DNA from: Hypomesus transpacificus
Taxonomy: Eukaryota > Chordata > Actinopteri > Osmeriformes > Osmeridae
Assembly (NCBI RefSeq): GCF_021917145.1
Contig: NC_061072.1
Span: forward strand, 12,560,687-12,624,686
DNA length: 64,000 nt
Reading direction: 5' to 3'
Below are positions 44,282-56,725 of the stretch, in pieces. The notes under the pieces were generated by a model. The model had not been told where the DNA came from. It worked only from the letters and a program-made list of their open reading frames with translations, and did no database searches. Each line of letters starts with the position of its first letter. Positions within the stretch are counted from its first letter, which is position 1. Both the position numbers and the translations under genes were made by a program.

Positions 44282-46458
44282 GACGATTGGGTTGGGGTAG
44301 GAAAATGTACCGCTGCTTAAACACACAAACAGCAAGGGTTACCCTAACCCAAAGACAACATAAATACCAATACGTATTTTATAATAGCTGAAAATATTGC
44401 CTGTAAATAAATTAAATATTCAAGATTTGATACGATAGTGTCGCTTTTTTATACCCCCAACTCCGACTCTCCCAAATTCCTAGCTAGTCCTAGCTACTAG
44501 CACCCGACCACACTAGCTGGTTTGCAGCAGCAGCAGCGCCAGCAGCAGCAGTGACTTCAAACAGAGCAGCAAAATGGCCGATCGTCAACCCAATGACTTT
44601 ACAACGCTTCATAGACATTCTTCAGCACATTAGTTGACATTAGCATACTTCTTAAGAATTAGTAACTTTAGACGGTGTGTATTTAATTATCCACTCAGGC
44701 GTAGCATGTTCCTGTAGCCTCGAATGCCGGAAGAAGCAAATTATTCGCACTGAAGCACTTTACTAGCCGAGCTAGCTAGCTAGCTGACACGCTAGCTCTA
44801 ATTCATATGTGATTCCTGAGGTGAGTAACTACTAGTAACGTTAACTAGGCTGCAAAATTGCCACATCAAGCAGTTAAGCAAAGACAAGCAATCTAACTTG
44901 CCTAGTTATATATTTTCAATAGGTCGTGTACAATTGCACGTAGTAATATGCATAGACTTGCTAGTTTACTTGCTAGCTAGCTGTATAACGTTAGCTAGTA
45001 CTAGCTAGTAGCAGACATTACTTCTCGTCCTGACTTCGTGTTAATGCCTCCTGTCGATGTGTTGTTGGCTAGTTAGCTTGTAAGTAATATTGCTAGCTGT
45101 AGCGTGCTTCGCTGACTAGCACGCTGGTTAATAGCGTTATTTCATTTCTGGTTAAAAAAAGACATGTGAATTGTTGCTATATTTCCTATGGTGTGCTGCT
45201 AAATAATGATGGCTAGCTAGCTGGTTTGGGACCAAGAGTACGGTGTGGTACTGTCAATGGTAATTGTACTGTAATGTTGGAAACAGCTATCTCAGGCTAG
45301 TTAGGCTGAGAAGATTACCTTGCCTCCCGCCGGTTTCCTAGTAAAGTTTAGCTAGCACTACCTAATGAGCTAGCTATTTATCACGCATAAAGTCGGCCAG
45401 CTGTATCACTATAGATGAGCAAGGTTTATTGGAGAATCTGAGGTTTATTACAGTTCGGTCTAAGATACTTTCTAGCTTGTTAACTAGCTTTTAGATCCAT
45501 TCGTTGATTGTCAAAGCATCAAATGTTTGGCTTACTATTTTGGCTGCTGGCTGCTTGAGCATAATATTGTGTGTGACGTTAGCTCAGGTTAAACTAGTTG
45601 CTATTTCACAAAGTGCAGCTAAGCAACATTCCAGTACTATTCGGGAAATGTGATTGGTCAGCTAGCTAGCTACTTAATCACAATTACACTAAGACCATGA
45701 ATTGTATCAAATGTAAAACCGTTAGCCAACATTGACAATGCGCTTGTATGGGCGGAGGAACCAGACAGTGACATTGACGCTAGCTACAGGCTCTAGTGAA
45801 ATGTTGGCCTTTTTGTGTTTCTGCTGGCTAGCTAGCTATTGGCCCATGCCAGCCTTTTATAGTCTACCCTCTGTATCGGTTTCTTTTCTGCTCGAGACAA
45901 GATCATGAGAAGTATGATTGTAATGTGTTGAATCAATAGTTTCTGGAATGTACACGGTCTGTCACCTGTCATAACAGTCAGGTTTTGGCAGACAGATTTC
46001 ACTCAAAATCTTGCACCTGGGTTCAAAGCATTCACCTTTTGTCTTCTATTGATTATAGGCTACCGCCTACAGGCATTATCCTTAATTCAATAAATACTCT
46101 TCAAAATGACTGCTTTGATAAGTATTGGTGGTTTATGCTATATTGTAATGGGTTTTTGCTCTGTATCAGAACAACAGTTCTGACCATGAATGTCACTACA
46201 TTCAGGCTAAAAACGAGGTCAAGTCCAAATGCCTAATCACACCAGCTAAGGAAGGATAACTTGGAAGCTAAGCATGTCCTGCAATCATTATGAGGTTTAG
46301 CCCTGTGATTTGATGGTTAATTCATTAGCAAAGTGCACATACAATTCAGTATGCATACAATTAATGGTGAGAACCATGTATGTGTTGCTGTGTGTTCTTA
46401 ATGGTTATTTTCCCTGTATGGTAACAGAGAGAAGTTTCAGGAAAGGGAACAATAGTTC
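44282..46458. promoter_or_regulatory. Bidirectional promoter (endonuclease IV / tnrc6b) and tnrc6b first intron
   Basis: Between the two start codons. A CAG-rich patch at 44525-44555 and a strong donor GTGAGT at 44821 suggest that a noncoding tnrc6b first exon ends at 44820. The following sequence to about 46430 would be intron 1, very rich in GCTAGC/AGCTAG steps (44765-45850). The acceptor before the first coding exon is probably GTTTCAG at 46433-46440 or TAACAG slightly upstream. Confidence 0.5.
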
Positions 46459-49400
46459 ATGGAAGACAAGAAAAGGAAAAAAGAAGACAAACGGAAAAGG
46501 GAAACCTCTCAGAAGGTAAGGAGAAGAACACTTCTTTCTCCATCTCTCTTTCCCTTATTTTAGAGTTAGGATTAGTGCTAAATTAAAAGCAGCGAGATTA
46601 TGCTTTTGGGTCCTGGTGCCGTTCGTAAACAACACCAGCAATACAGTCTGTGTAGATTTATGTCACAATATTGGTTTTGACTTGGCATCTCCCTAACTGG
46701 CATGCTGTCAACTGATTACCTTTTTTTCTCTTTCAGGTTGCAGAGCAAAAAAACAAAGGTATGCTGTTTCTCATTCTATTTAGGTGTCTGCTATCCGGTA
46801 TTTTAACTGGTTGCTAGGTTCAGAGCACTACCCTCTTTCTGCCTAATTACCACTGTTTCCGTTAAACTATTTGTTAGTTTTTGTACGTAGTCAATCTTTC
46901 CCCCAAATTGTGTCCCTCTGCTACCCTTTGGCATCCTTTATCTCTTCAACGTCTCTGACGTCCGTCTTCTCTTCTACCAATGCTAGAATTTGCCAAGCCC
47001 TTGTCTGGCCAGTCTTCTGCCACTCTGCCCAGCAGCAGCTCTGCATCCTCCAGCCCTGGACCCCCCTCCTCGGCCTCCCCCTCCCCTGCCACCGCCACCT
47101 CTCACGGAGGAGGGAACAATGCCAAGCGGGTGGCGGTGGCCAACGGACAGCCCCTTACCAGCCAAGGCCCTGGTGCCCCCCAGCCCCCCCAGCAGCAGCG
47201 CTACATGCCCCGTGAAGTGCCCCCTCGATTCCGCTGCCAGCAGGACCAAAAAGTGCTACTGAAGAGGGGCCAGCCCCCGCTGTCCTCCATGCTCCTTGGG
47301 GGTGGCACTGCTGGAGGGGGTGCAGGGGGTGATGGGGGGCCCAATGCAAACATGGCTGCCACCTCAGGTCAGTGTCAGACCACGAGAAAAACATTTAGAA
47401 ACCATGTCGTATTTAAAAACCATGTATCTGAGTATATTGACCTTTTTTCCCCCCTCTTATTATTGTTCTCTCATACCCGTCCCCTTGTAGATTCCACTCC
47501 AGGCTATGTGGGTCCAGGCTCCTCTTCACTGCCCCTCACCTCATCATCAATCGCTGCTGCTTCTTCTATTACTAGTTCAAATTATGCAAATTCCACGTGG
47601 GGGGTCGGCTCTGGTAGTCACGCCTCCTCTCATGGCAGGGAGAAAGTGATTGTGGATGGCTCTGACCTGGAGGAGTGGCCTAGCATTGCTGGGGGTGACG
47701 GAGGCGGGGCTTCTTCTAGAGGGGGCGGGTGCTCGTCAGCAACAGGGGAGGGCTGTGGGTTAGCCAATAGCAGCAGTATTGCCTCCAGTGGCGACCAATC
47801 ATCCCTTACTTCCGCCTTCCCTTTACCCAATGAATGTATGCAGTCGGGCAGTGTTGTGTGGGGTTCTGCCTCTCAGCAAGGTCCTACAGGTGGGGTCGTG
47901 GCTGTTGTAGCTGGGTCAATGTTACCTCCCTCCCTTTCCAAAGCCCCTGCTCTTATAGGGAACCAGGATGGCTTCCTTGGTGGCAGCGGAGGAGGGACCA
48001 CTGGTGCCAACTTCAACCCAAATGCCAACCCTTCAGCCTGGCCTGCTCTGGTGCAGCAGGATGGAACTCCAGGGGCAGCTTCCTCAGACAGTGGCCCAGC
48101 CACTCTGCATGGCCCTGGGCCCGTGGGGGCCGGGCCTCTGCCTGCCAACAGTCCCCTCCTCCAGAACCCACCTTTATCTGTGAATCAATCAAATGCTCAT
48201 CAGCACCAACTACTTCACCAAATGCAATCCAGAGACAGAGAGCACTCAGCAGCCATGATGACAGGAGGAGGGGCGGATTGGGGGGGAGGAAAAGGAGTGA
48301 CTTCGCAAGATACTGGAGCGGGACCAAAAACGCTGATGGGGGAGGCGGGAGGGACAGACTCTGGGGTAGGTAACGGAGGAGACAAATTCCTCCCCCAAAC
48401 CTCCCAGACCTCCTCATCCTCTTCTTGGGGAAGTCAGCCTTACCCAGCTGCTAACTCCAAAACGGGTGCCTCTAGGACTGATGACTGGGAGGGAGCAGGA
48501 CGAGGAGCTGCTGAGGGTGGGGGAGATGGAACCTCTGGGTGGGGAGGGTACACAGGCCAGGGGGGGAGTACAAAATGGGGCGCTGGAAGTGGGGGCAATG
48601 AACCACCCGTGGTATCTCAGGGAGGGTGGGGAGGAGGAGGGGAATGGGGGGGTAGTGGTGGAAGTGGGGGAAGTGGGGGTGGAGGGTGCAATCCAGTAGC
48701 GGAGGCAGGTGAAGGAGGTGGCTGCAACAGTAACAGCAGCAGCAGTGGGGTAAGCAACCCCACTCCCTCCTTCACAACCTCCACAACTACAACAAAGGCT
48801 TGGGACAATCAGAAGAGGGAGGTAGGGGGGGACGAGACAGCTGAGTGGGGGGGCGGCCAGGGCGGTGGCCGGGGAGGTGGGGGGGATACATCATCATCCA
48901 GCGGAGGGGGGAACTCCAGACCCCAGCGCTTCCAGCACCATGCAGGAGCCAATGCTGAGGAGGCCTTACAGACCCTTCTGAGTAGACCTGACCTGGACCC
49001 CCGCGTCCTCTCTAACACCGGCTGGGGTCAGACCCAGATCAAGCAGAATGTGGCTTGGGACTTTGAAGCTCCAGGAGGAGGAAGTGGTTCATCCTCTCAA
49101 TCCAAAAACATACAGTCACCCTCCATGGCTCCTCAGTACTCTGGTGCTGCTACTGAATCTTTGGGTGGAGCGTCCTCCTTTGCAGGCCCAGGGCAGACCT
49201 CCAACCCAGGAGTACCTCCCCTGGCTGCCTCGTCTGGGGAGGGCTGGGAGAGCAGCAGCACCAGCAGCAGCTCCGGAGTCTCTTTGCCAAGCAGAGGACA
49301 TCCGTCCTCAGGCCCCAATGCCAGAAATCTGGGCATCTCACAACCTGGAGCTCTGTCCACTGGTCCAGGAATGGGAGGACCAGGTATTGGACCAGGACAA

Positions 49401-52400
49401 GGGAAGACCTCAGGTGGCTGGGGAGGAATGGGTCCCAGTGAGGGACAGGGAAAAGGATGGGGTAACGAAGAAGGGTGGGGTGAGTTTAGACAACAGCCGG
49501 CAGGTGGTGGTGGTGGAGGCTGGGGAGGTAATCAGGAGGAGAAAGGGAAAGTAGGATGGAAAGAGATGGGGAGAGATGGGGGATGGGGTAGCCGTGGGGG
49601 TGGGGAGGACCGGGGAAAGCGCGAGTCCAAATCAAATAGTGGAGGAGGAGGAGGAGGATGGGGGGATGAGACAAGAGGGGGAAGAGGAAACCCAGGTGGA
49701 GACTCTGAGGTTGGCACTTGGGGTAGCTGGGAGGAAGGAGCACCGAGGAGATCCTGGGGGGGTGATGGTAATGGAGGAGGAGGAGACAAACCGCATCAAG
49801 GTTGGGGAGGAGGTGGAGCTGGTGGAAAGATGCACCCGTCACAGATGTCAAACACCCAGACAACCTCGATCAAAGGCCCTCAGGCACCACCTCAGCTACA
49901 ATCACAGCCCCAGCCTCCCCCGCAGGACCAAGGGGCTTTGCAAGGAGGTTGGGGTGGTCGCCAACCACCTCCCCCAGCCCAGAACCAGAACCAAAGCTCA
50001 GGCTGGACCACGGGACCCATTCCCAGTGGTCCTGGAGGAGGAGCAGCAGAACCCAGTGGCTGGGAGGAACCTAGCCCTCAGACAGTTAGTAGGAAGATGG
50101 AGATTGATGACGGGACCTCAGCGTGGGGGGACCCCAACCACTACAACTTCAAGCCGGTCAACCTGTGGGACAAGAGCAGCGGCGATGGTGGTGCCCACTC
50201 TGGCAAGCGGCCCCCTCTGCATGGCCAGGGACAGCCCCCACAGCAGCAGGGGCCTCCAGTGATGCAGCAGTCTGGGCGGCAGCCTCCGGGAGTCGGGGGA
50301 GGCAGGGATGTCAACCCTGGACTTGGACCTGGTAAAGCTCCTGGGATGGGTTAGACAATATGTATTTCTTCAACAATTTAAATGTAAACTTACTTGTTAC
50401 TTTCTGTACACCCACAGTGAATCCCTTTCTTACAATCGTCTCCCTTCCCTGTTTGTCCAGCTCAGTCAGGGTGGGGTGGGGGCTCCCCCTCCAGTCCATC
50501 AGTAGATGACAGCACAGCGGCCTGGGGCAAGCCCAGCGACACCCCCACATTCTGGGGCGACCCTGCAGAGGCTGGGAAGCCCTCTGGCTGGGGGAACCCC
50601 TCTCCCAACCCCATTAAACCTGGTGAGCCAGAGTTCGAACTTTGATTGGGACAGGGCTACATATGTCTATAGGGAAGTGTGTCTGTACAAGGCACAGTGA
50701 TGTGGAGCTGACTGACTGACTGCTCGTCTCTCCTCAGCAGGTTCCAAGTCTATGCAAGATGGCGGCTGGGGCGAGGGGGATGGGTCTGTGGTGGCGTCGC
50801 GTCATTCCAGCTGCGAGGAGGAGGAGGAGGGAGCTGGAAGCGTGTGGAGCAGCGCTGGGTCACAGGGCAGTAGTTCCTCCTACAACAGCGGGGGCTGGGG
50901 CCAGGGCCATGGAGGAGTCAAGAAGACCTGCAACAAGGTAGCTTGTTGGGCTTAGATGGGATCTTGAGGGAAGATCTCTTATCCTCTCATGTGGCTCTGA
51001 ACCGTGAGCTTGTAAGAATGTCTGATGGTTGTGCCGTGTGTCTACCTGCGTATGTCTTCTTCAGGGTCCTCTAAAGTCAGGAGACTCCTGGATGAACCCC
51101 ATGACCAGACAGTTCTCTAACATGGGGCTCCTCGTAAGTCAAGGTCTTCCTAATGTCTTGGAGTAGATACTGCTACGACAGACACTGTATTATGGGTATT
51201 CATGTCGGTAGTAACTTGATGGATGTGACTGCAGTAGAGGTTGTGCTGGTGGGGATGAGGATGATGAAATGATCTGCATCCTTGCTGGTTCTCAGGGAGA
51301 TGAGCCCAGCGGTCGACCCCTAGATCTGGCCCCATGCCCTCAGGAGAAGAAGATGGATGGAGAGAAGCGAGGGATGGGGCTAAATGACTACAATGGGGAG
51401 ATGAGGAAAGGAGGTAGGGGAGGAGGAGGAATGGTCTTCCGTTCTCCTGGTTCCAAAGACATGGGGGCTGGAGACCCTGGGCCTTACTATGACAAGGTAA
51501 AGCACACATATGTAGTACTGCTGATGGCAGTTTTCTAGCTGACTCCCTCTTGTCTCGTTAACTCTCTTTTCTCTATTCTTTTTCTTTTGCATATTTCTTT
51601 TCTTTTTCCTTTCTTGACTCCCCCTCCCAAAATTGGGCAACTCCCATTGGGTGTTGCTGCATTCCGCAGACCTTGCCTTTCACCAATCAGGATGGGTGCC
51701 TTGTGGAGGAGGGGCCTTGCTCTCCCTACTCTCCACCCACTGTCTGCAAGCCCTACCCCCTCTACAGCCACACTATACCCCCTAGACAAGTAAGGTCACG
51801 TCCCCTCATATCACAATAGCCTCCTCTAAACAGGAAGTTCGATGTTAAATTTAAAAGCATCCCAAAACATCACCCCTCCTCCATCTGCCCTCATCCTCTG
51901 TCTGTTTATTATATGTGATCTTTTTGTTTATGTGAGTGATCCTGCCAGTTCTAACTTTTCACTTTCTTCTTGTTTGCTCTGTGTCACGTGTTTCATCCAA
52001 GTCACAAAGCAGATGAAGCTAGTGTGCAGTAAACAAGACCTGTGCACAGGTCACATGTTAATGTCAAGAGGCCTTGTAAAACACAGGGTTATATCACCTT
52101 ATGACCCGCTTAGCAAATATAGGTCAGGAGAATAAGTGTTGTTGGCCAAATAATAAGTCCTAAGTCTTCTATAACTCACTGCCCCCTCACACTCTGTCTG
52201 TCACAGGGTGGTCATCACATGTATGGTGGTGGGATGGGCCAGTCCAGACACCAGCCCGGTGTGCCACCTATAAACTCGTCCCCAGGGATACGGGCTCAAG
52301 TACCTCAACAGTTCCTGTCACCTCAGGTAACTCAAGCCATATTTGATGTACAGAATGTGATGGTCATATCAGATCCCCAAGCCCTACATGCTCTAGCAAT

Positions 52401-55400
52401 AAACTCTTTCAACCTCCAAACCATTGGTGCACACAGCATGTTAAACAGAAAATGTATTTATTTTTGGCACAACCGTGTCATCTGTTATAGATGATTATAG
52501 ACCATTACAATAAGACCCGACTGTTATTAGCCCTTTGTGGTCCCCTCTATTGATCCTGTCTTCAATGGCAGTTCTGTGAAAGGCTAGTGGCTTCCCCAGG
52601 ATGTGAGCTCTCAGACCACAGGTAAACCCCAGCTAACAAGCACACAGTGGAAGAAAAGGAGAGAACAAGATCTCAGAAGGAGATGTGGCTTGTTGCACAT
52701 GCTCAATGCAGAATATTCAGACCTTGCTGTTCCCATGGTGACTCATGTGTTTTCCAGGTGCCAGGTTCCGTCCTGAAGCAGATGCCCCCTCCCAGCGGCA
52801 GCGTGGGGGGTGTCGGAGGCGTGGGCGGTGTCGGAGGGGGGGTCTTCCCCCCCCAGCTGTCACCCCAGCACATCGCCATGCTCAGCAGTATCTACCCCCC
52901 TCAGCTACAGTTCCAGCTGGTGAGTTGAAACCAACCCGACCTGCCAGCTTCTTGGGTGCTAGCTTACCGTACCAGATCTTAAATCATCTATAGGCTTCCA
53001 TCCTCCTTCCTAGTATCTTATTCAGGTCCAGTTATAAACAGGCTTGACTGACCCCCCCCCTCACTCTTCCAGGCCTGTCAGCTCCTCCTCCAGCAGCAGC
53101 AGCCTCAGCAGCATCAGCTCTTGCAGAACCAGAGGAAGTTCCCCCAGAACGTCCGCCAGCAGGCCGACCCTCAGCAGGTACCCAGACCACACGTGTGCAC
53201 ACGCTCTTCATCTAGAAGGCGCATGGGTATGGGCATCACAGACAGACAATGTGTCTTCATCTGTCCCTTCTCCTCCTCCTCCTCCTCCTCCTCCTCAGTT
53301 GGCCAGGATCATGGCTGTTCTCCAGCAGCAGAGGCAGCAGCAGGCCGGGGGGGCTGGAGCGGGGGGGAAGCTCTCCCCCTCCCACCTGGGAGGGGGGGGC
53401 CTCAAACTCCCTGACTCCCTGGTCCATCCCGGCCTGGGGGGCTCTGGGGTAGACCTGCAGCAGAGGACACATGGGGGCTACTCGGGTGAGGAATCACACC
53501 GTTCACACAGGGAAAGAGCACCAAGAAAGCTGCTCTCTCAAACACCTTACTTGGGACGATGGCTTTCGTTTCACTTCTCAGTTTATTCACACAAGTCAAA
53601 GTGTACGAGCTGTTGGCTTGTGGCTTTTGCTTGTGGCATGGTGAGGCTTGACATGTCTCAACCCTGTCTTCTCTGCCCCCCTCAGGGTATGGCTCGGGGA
53701 TGAGCCTGTCTGGTCTGGAGCTGGGGGGGTCGGCGGTTGGGGGGCCAGGGGGCATGAAGGACATGGGGGGGCAGCAGTCCCGCTTCAAGTGGATGATGGA
53801 GGGCCACTCCCCCATCCCCTCCCCCCCAGAGAGCACCCTCCACAAAAATGGTAATGCTCAACTCTCAAACCTTCCATGACATTGGAAAAATATCTTTTGT
53901 CATTCGATTCTCTGACTTCTCAACCATCTCTTTTTCCCCCTCCTATTTTGTTTGCATTCTTCACTCTTTTACTTCTTCTCATTCATTTTCTCATTTTGGT
54001 CTCAATTCCCCACCCCTTTTCGTCCAGGTCCTATCCCTCCCATGAAGATGCGGGGGGGCTCACCGTATGCCCAGTATGACATGATGGGTGGGGACGGCCT
54101 GCCCCCCCAGGGGGACCACTGGCACCGCACCCCCGGGAACAAGATGAGCTCCAAACCCAGCACCTCCAGCTGGCCCCCGGGTGAGTGAGGGACCTGTCTG
54201 CTGTCTGCCTTCCAGAGAAACGGCCCCAAACGGAGTTTCCTTGTGGAAGGCTGAAATCACCTGTTGTTCTGGGGTTTGGCGTTTCCAACATTGAGACGCG
54301 AGTGTCTTATTTAGGTGATCCTTGTGTCATGTAACGGAGCACACGTCCCTTGGGAGAGACTGCTGTAGAGGTCTAGATTGTGATGGGGTTCTGTGTTTGT
54401 AGTTGATTCAGGGTTGTGATGTGTCGACAAGCAGATTTGTTGACAAGCAGTCGTCCTGTCTCTCCCTTTGACGTCAGAGTTCCAACCAGGCGTGCCCTGG
54501 AAGGGAATCCCCAGCGTCGACCCGGAGTCTGACCCCTACATGACTCCAGGGAGCATGATGGGAAACTCTGGACCGTGTAGCCTCAATGACAGTGAGCACC
54601 AGTTGCTAAGAGACAACACTGGTAGGAACACACGCTAAATAATTCCATGTGGTTGTTTGGAAATGTGCATTTGAGAATATAGTTTGATTGTGTGTGTGTG
54701 TGTGTAGATTCCACCCCACCCCTCAACACCTTGCTGCCTTCACATGGTGCCTGGCCTTACAGTGCCTCAGACAGCCCCATTAGCAACGCACACAACTCAG
54801 GTAACCCTCCTCCTGACTCTCCTTCCCTCTCTCTGGTTGGGATGTTGTTTTACCAACTCTGTGAGTGTTAATAGACCAGCAGCGTGAGGGTTCCACCCAG
54901 TATATTGTTCTCATTCCCTGTTTCCTCTTCATCAGCAAAGTACACAGAGTATAAGACCAGCTGGCCCCCTGAGCCTATTGGACACAACAAGATGTGGAAG
55001 GCCAATCGCAACAGCCACATGTCTCAACTGCCCCGCCCTCCCCCAGGACTCGCTAATCAGAAGCAGCCGTCGCCTTCACCCTGGTCGGGCGGAGCCCCGC
55101 GATCGGCTACAGCGAGAGGCTGGGGTGGCGCCGGCGGGAGCCAGGAAACGCGATATGGACCTGGTAATGTCACAACCTGGTGCTGTGTTGAAACCGATGT
55201 CCATTACATTGTACTGACCTGCCTGGCAGACCCGAGTCATGCATAGGCCAAATACGAAGGGTTTCAGATGACTGGATTCAAAGTAGTGACAATATGTTGT
55301 GGACCTGTTCCCTGCTGTCCTTGTACTGAGGACAGCTGGATTATTGGACCAGGCCATCTGCTCTCTCCAACCTGTAGCAGACCTGAATGTACCGTACCTG

Positions 55401-56643
55401 AGATAGGAAGCCTGTCTGCTTCTGTTGCCCTGGTTACCACATCCTCAGTGTGCCAGGACACAGAGGCCATTCATGCAGGAGCCTGGTGAGCTGCCAGGCA
55501 GAGGGCAGGCAGCATTCCTCTGCTGTGGGACTGGAGAGGCTGCCGTCCAGCACCCAGCCGGGTCACTCCGGGGGCACAGAGTCCTCAACTGGGTTCTGGA
55601 TTATATGTGTGCGTTTGTTTCTGCAGGCGCTGCTTGGAGCGACGGGGGGACCTCTAGAGGAAGCTGTTGGCTGGTGCTTAGCAATCTCACTCCACAGGTA
55701 CACAAGTGTGCATATACACACGCACACACACACTCACACACGACTGATCGCTACATGACTGACACCTGTCTCTTTAGATCGACGGCTCGACCCTGAGGAC
55801 CATCTGTATGCAGCACGGTCCCCTCCTGACCTTTCACCTCGGCCTGACCCAGGGCAGTGCTCTGATTCGCTACAGCTCCAGGCAGGAAGCAGCCAAAGCC
55901 CAGAGTGCCCTACACATGTGAGACCCAACCCTTACCATGGCTCGTCATCCCCCCCATCTCAATACACAATACCTGCATTTGAAATATAGGACCCAGTTTC
56001 AACCCCTATTTGTAATTATTATCTCTTTCTTTCTCCCTCTGTTTCCAGGTGTGTGCTAGGCAACACCACCATCTTAGCGGAGTTTGTGAGCGAGGAGGAA
56101 GTGGCTCGCTATTTTGCACATTCCCAGGCAGTAGGAGGAGGAACAGCAGGCGGAGGTGTGGCCGGAGCCCCAGGGGGAGCTGGGAGCCAGGGAGCCCCTG
56201 GGACGGGGCCTGCTATGGGGGCCAACAGCAGCAGAGGGGGTAACCTCCCCGGAGGGGAGAGAGACCGCGACAGACCCCGAGGTGTAGGAGAGGGCGGCTC
56301 GGCTCCTGGAGGGAACGGCAACGGTGGAGGAGGCATGTCAGGCACCTCTGGCTCAGGCTGGCAGAGTCTGGACGGCACGGCTGGCTCTCCAGAGCCCAGC
56401 TCCAGCCAGGGGCAGGGCCTGGGGGTGTTTGCCCAATGGAGCAGTAATGGGGCCGAGGGAGCTGGGGTGGGAGTTGGGGCTGGGGGGGTGGAGACCGGGA
56501 GGCAAGGTCTGTGGGGGGGGATGGGGGGCGGGGGGTACCCAGGTAGCAGTTTGTGGGGATCCACTGGCCTGGATGAGAGACACCAAATGGGTAGTCCTGC
56601 TGCTCTCTTGCCTGGAGACCTGCTGGGAGGAGGGACTGACTGA
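46459..56643 (+). CDS. tnrc6b: Trinucleotide repeat-containing 6B (GW182 family)
   Basis: Argonaute partner in miRNA-mediated silencing, recruiting PABP, PAN2-PAN3 and CCR4-NOT in the cytoplasm. Exons: 46459-46515, 46737-46758, 46987-47367, 47491-50331, 50461-50622, 50741-50937, 51065-51133, 51296-51496, 51670-51789 (probably alternative), 52207-52326, 52758-52919, 53073-53177, 53299-53485, 53686-53850, 54028-54180, 54478-54621, 54708-54800, 54936-55163, 55627-55697, 55778-55917, 56049-56643. Phases agree: 6213 nt, 2070 aa. The start gives [11 protein letters not shown]; an in-frame stop lies two codons upstream. Seen: [29 protein letters not shown], a GW/Gly-rich 2.8-kb exon (Argonaute binding), a Q-rich region, a PAM2-like [10 protein letters not shown], an RRM fold ([12 protein letters not shown] to [11 protein letters not shown]) and [29 protein letters not shown]. 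Human is 1833 aa; the excess is mostly Gly/Ser-rich. Synteny favours 6B over 6A/6C. Confidence 0.95.
51670..51789 (+). CDS. tnrc6b: Alternative 40-codon tnrc6b exon
   Basis: Preceded by TTCCGCAG and followed by GTAAGG; phase 0 at both ends and fully open (120 nt). It encodes [20 protein letters not shown] and 20 more residues, closely resembling the NQDGCLGDEAPCSP block of an alternative segment in mammalian TNRC6 proteins. It can be skipped without changing frame. Confidence 0.85.
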
Positions 56644-56655
56644 TGCACTTGTGCG

Positions 56656-56725
56656 CACACACACACACACACACATACATACATACATACATACATACAT
56701 ACATACATACATACATACACACAAA
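56656..56725. repeat. (CA)n/(CATA)n microsatellite in tnrc6b 3' UTR
   Basis: CA dinucleotides followed by about ten CATA tetramers, 12 bp after the tnrc6b stop codon. Confidence 0.95.

Noticed and set aside
47834-50262. Long overlapping ORFs in other frames of the tnrc6b large exon
   Set aside because: High GC and Gly/Ser repeats keep other frames open. Only the frame with [13 protein letters not shown], the WG repeats and matching phases agrees with the TNRC6 family.
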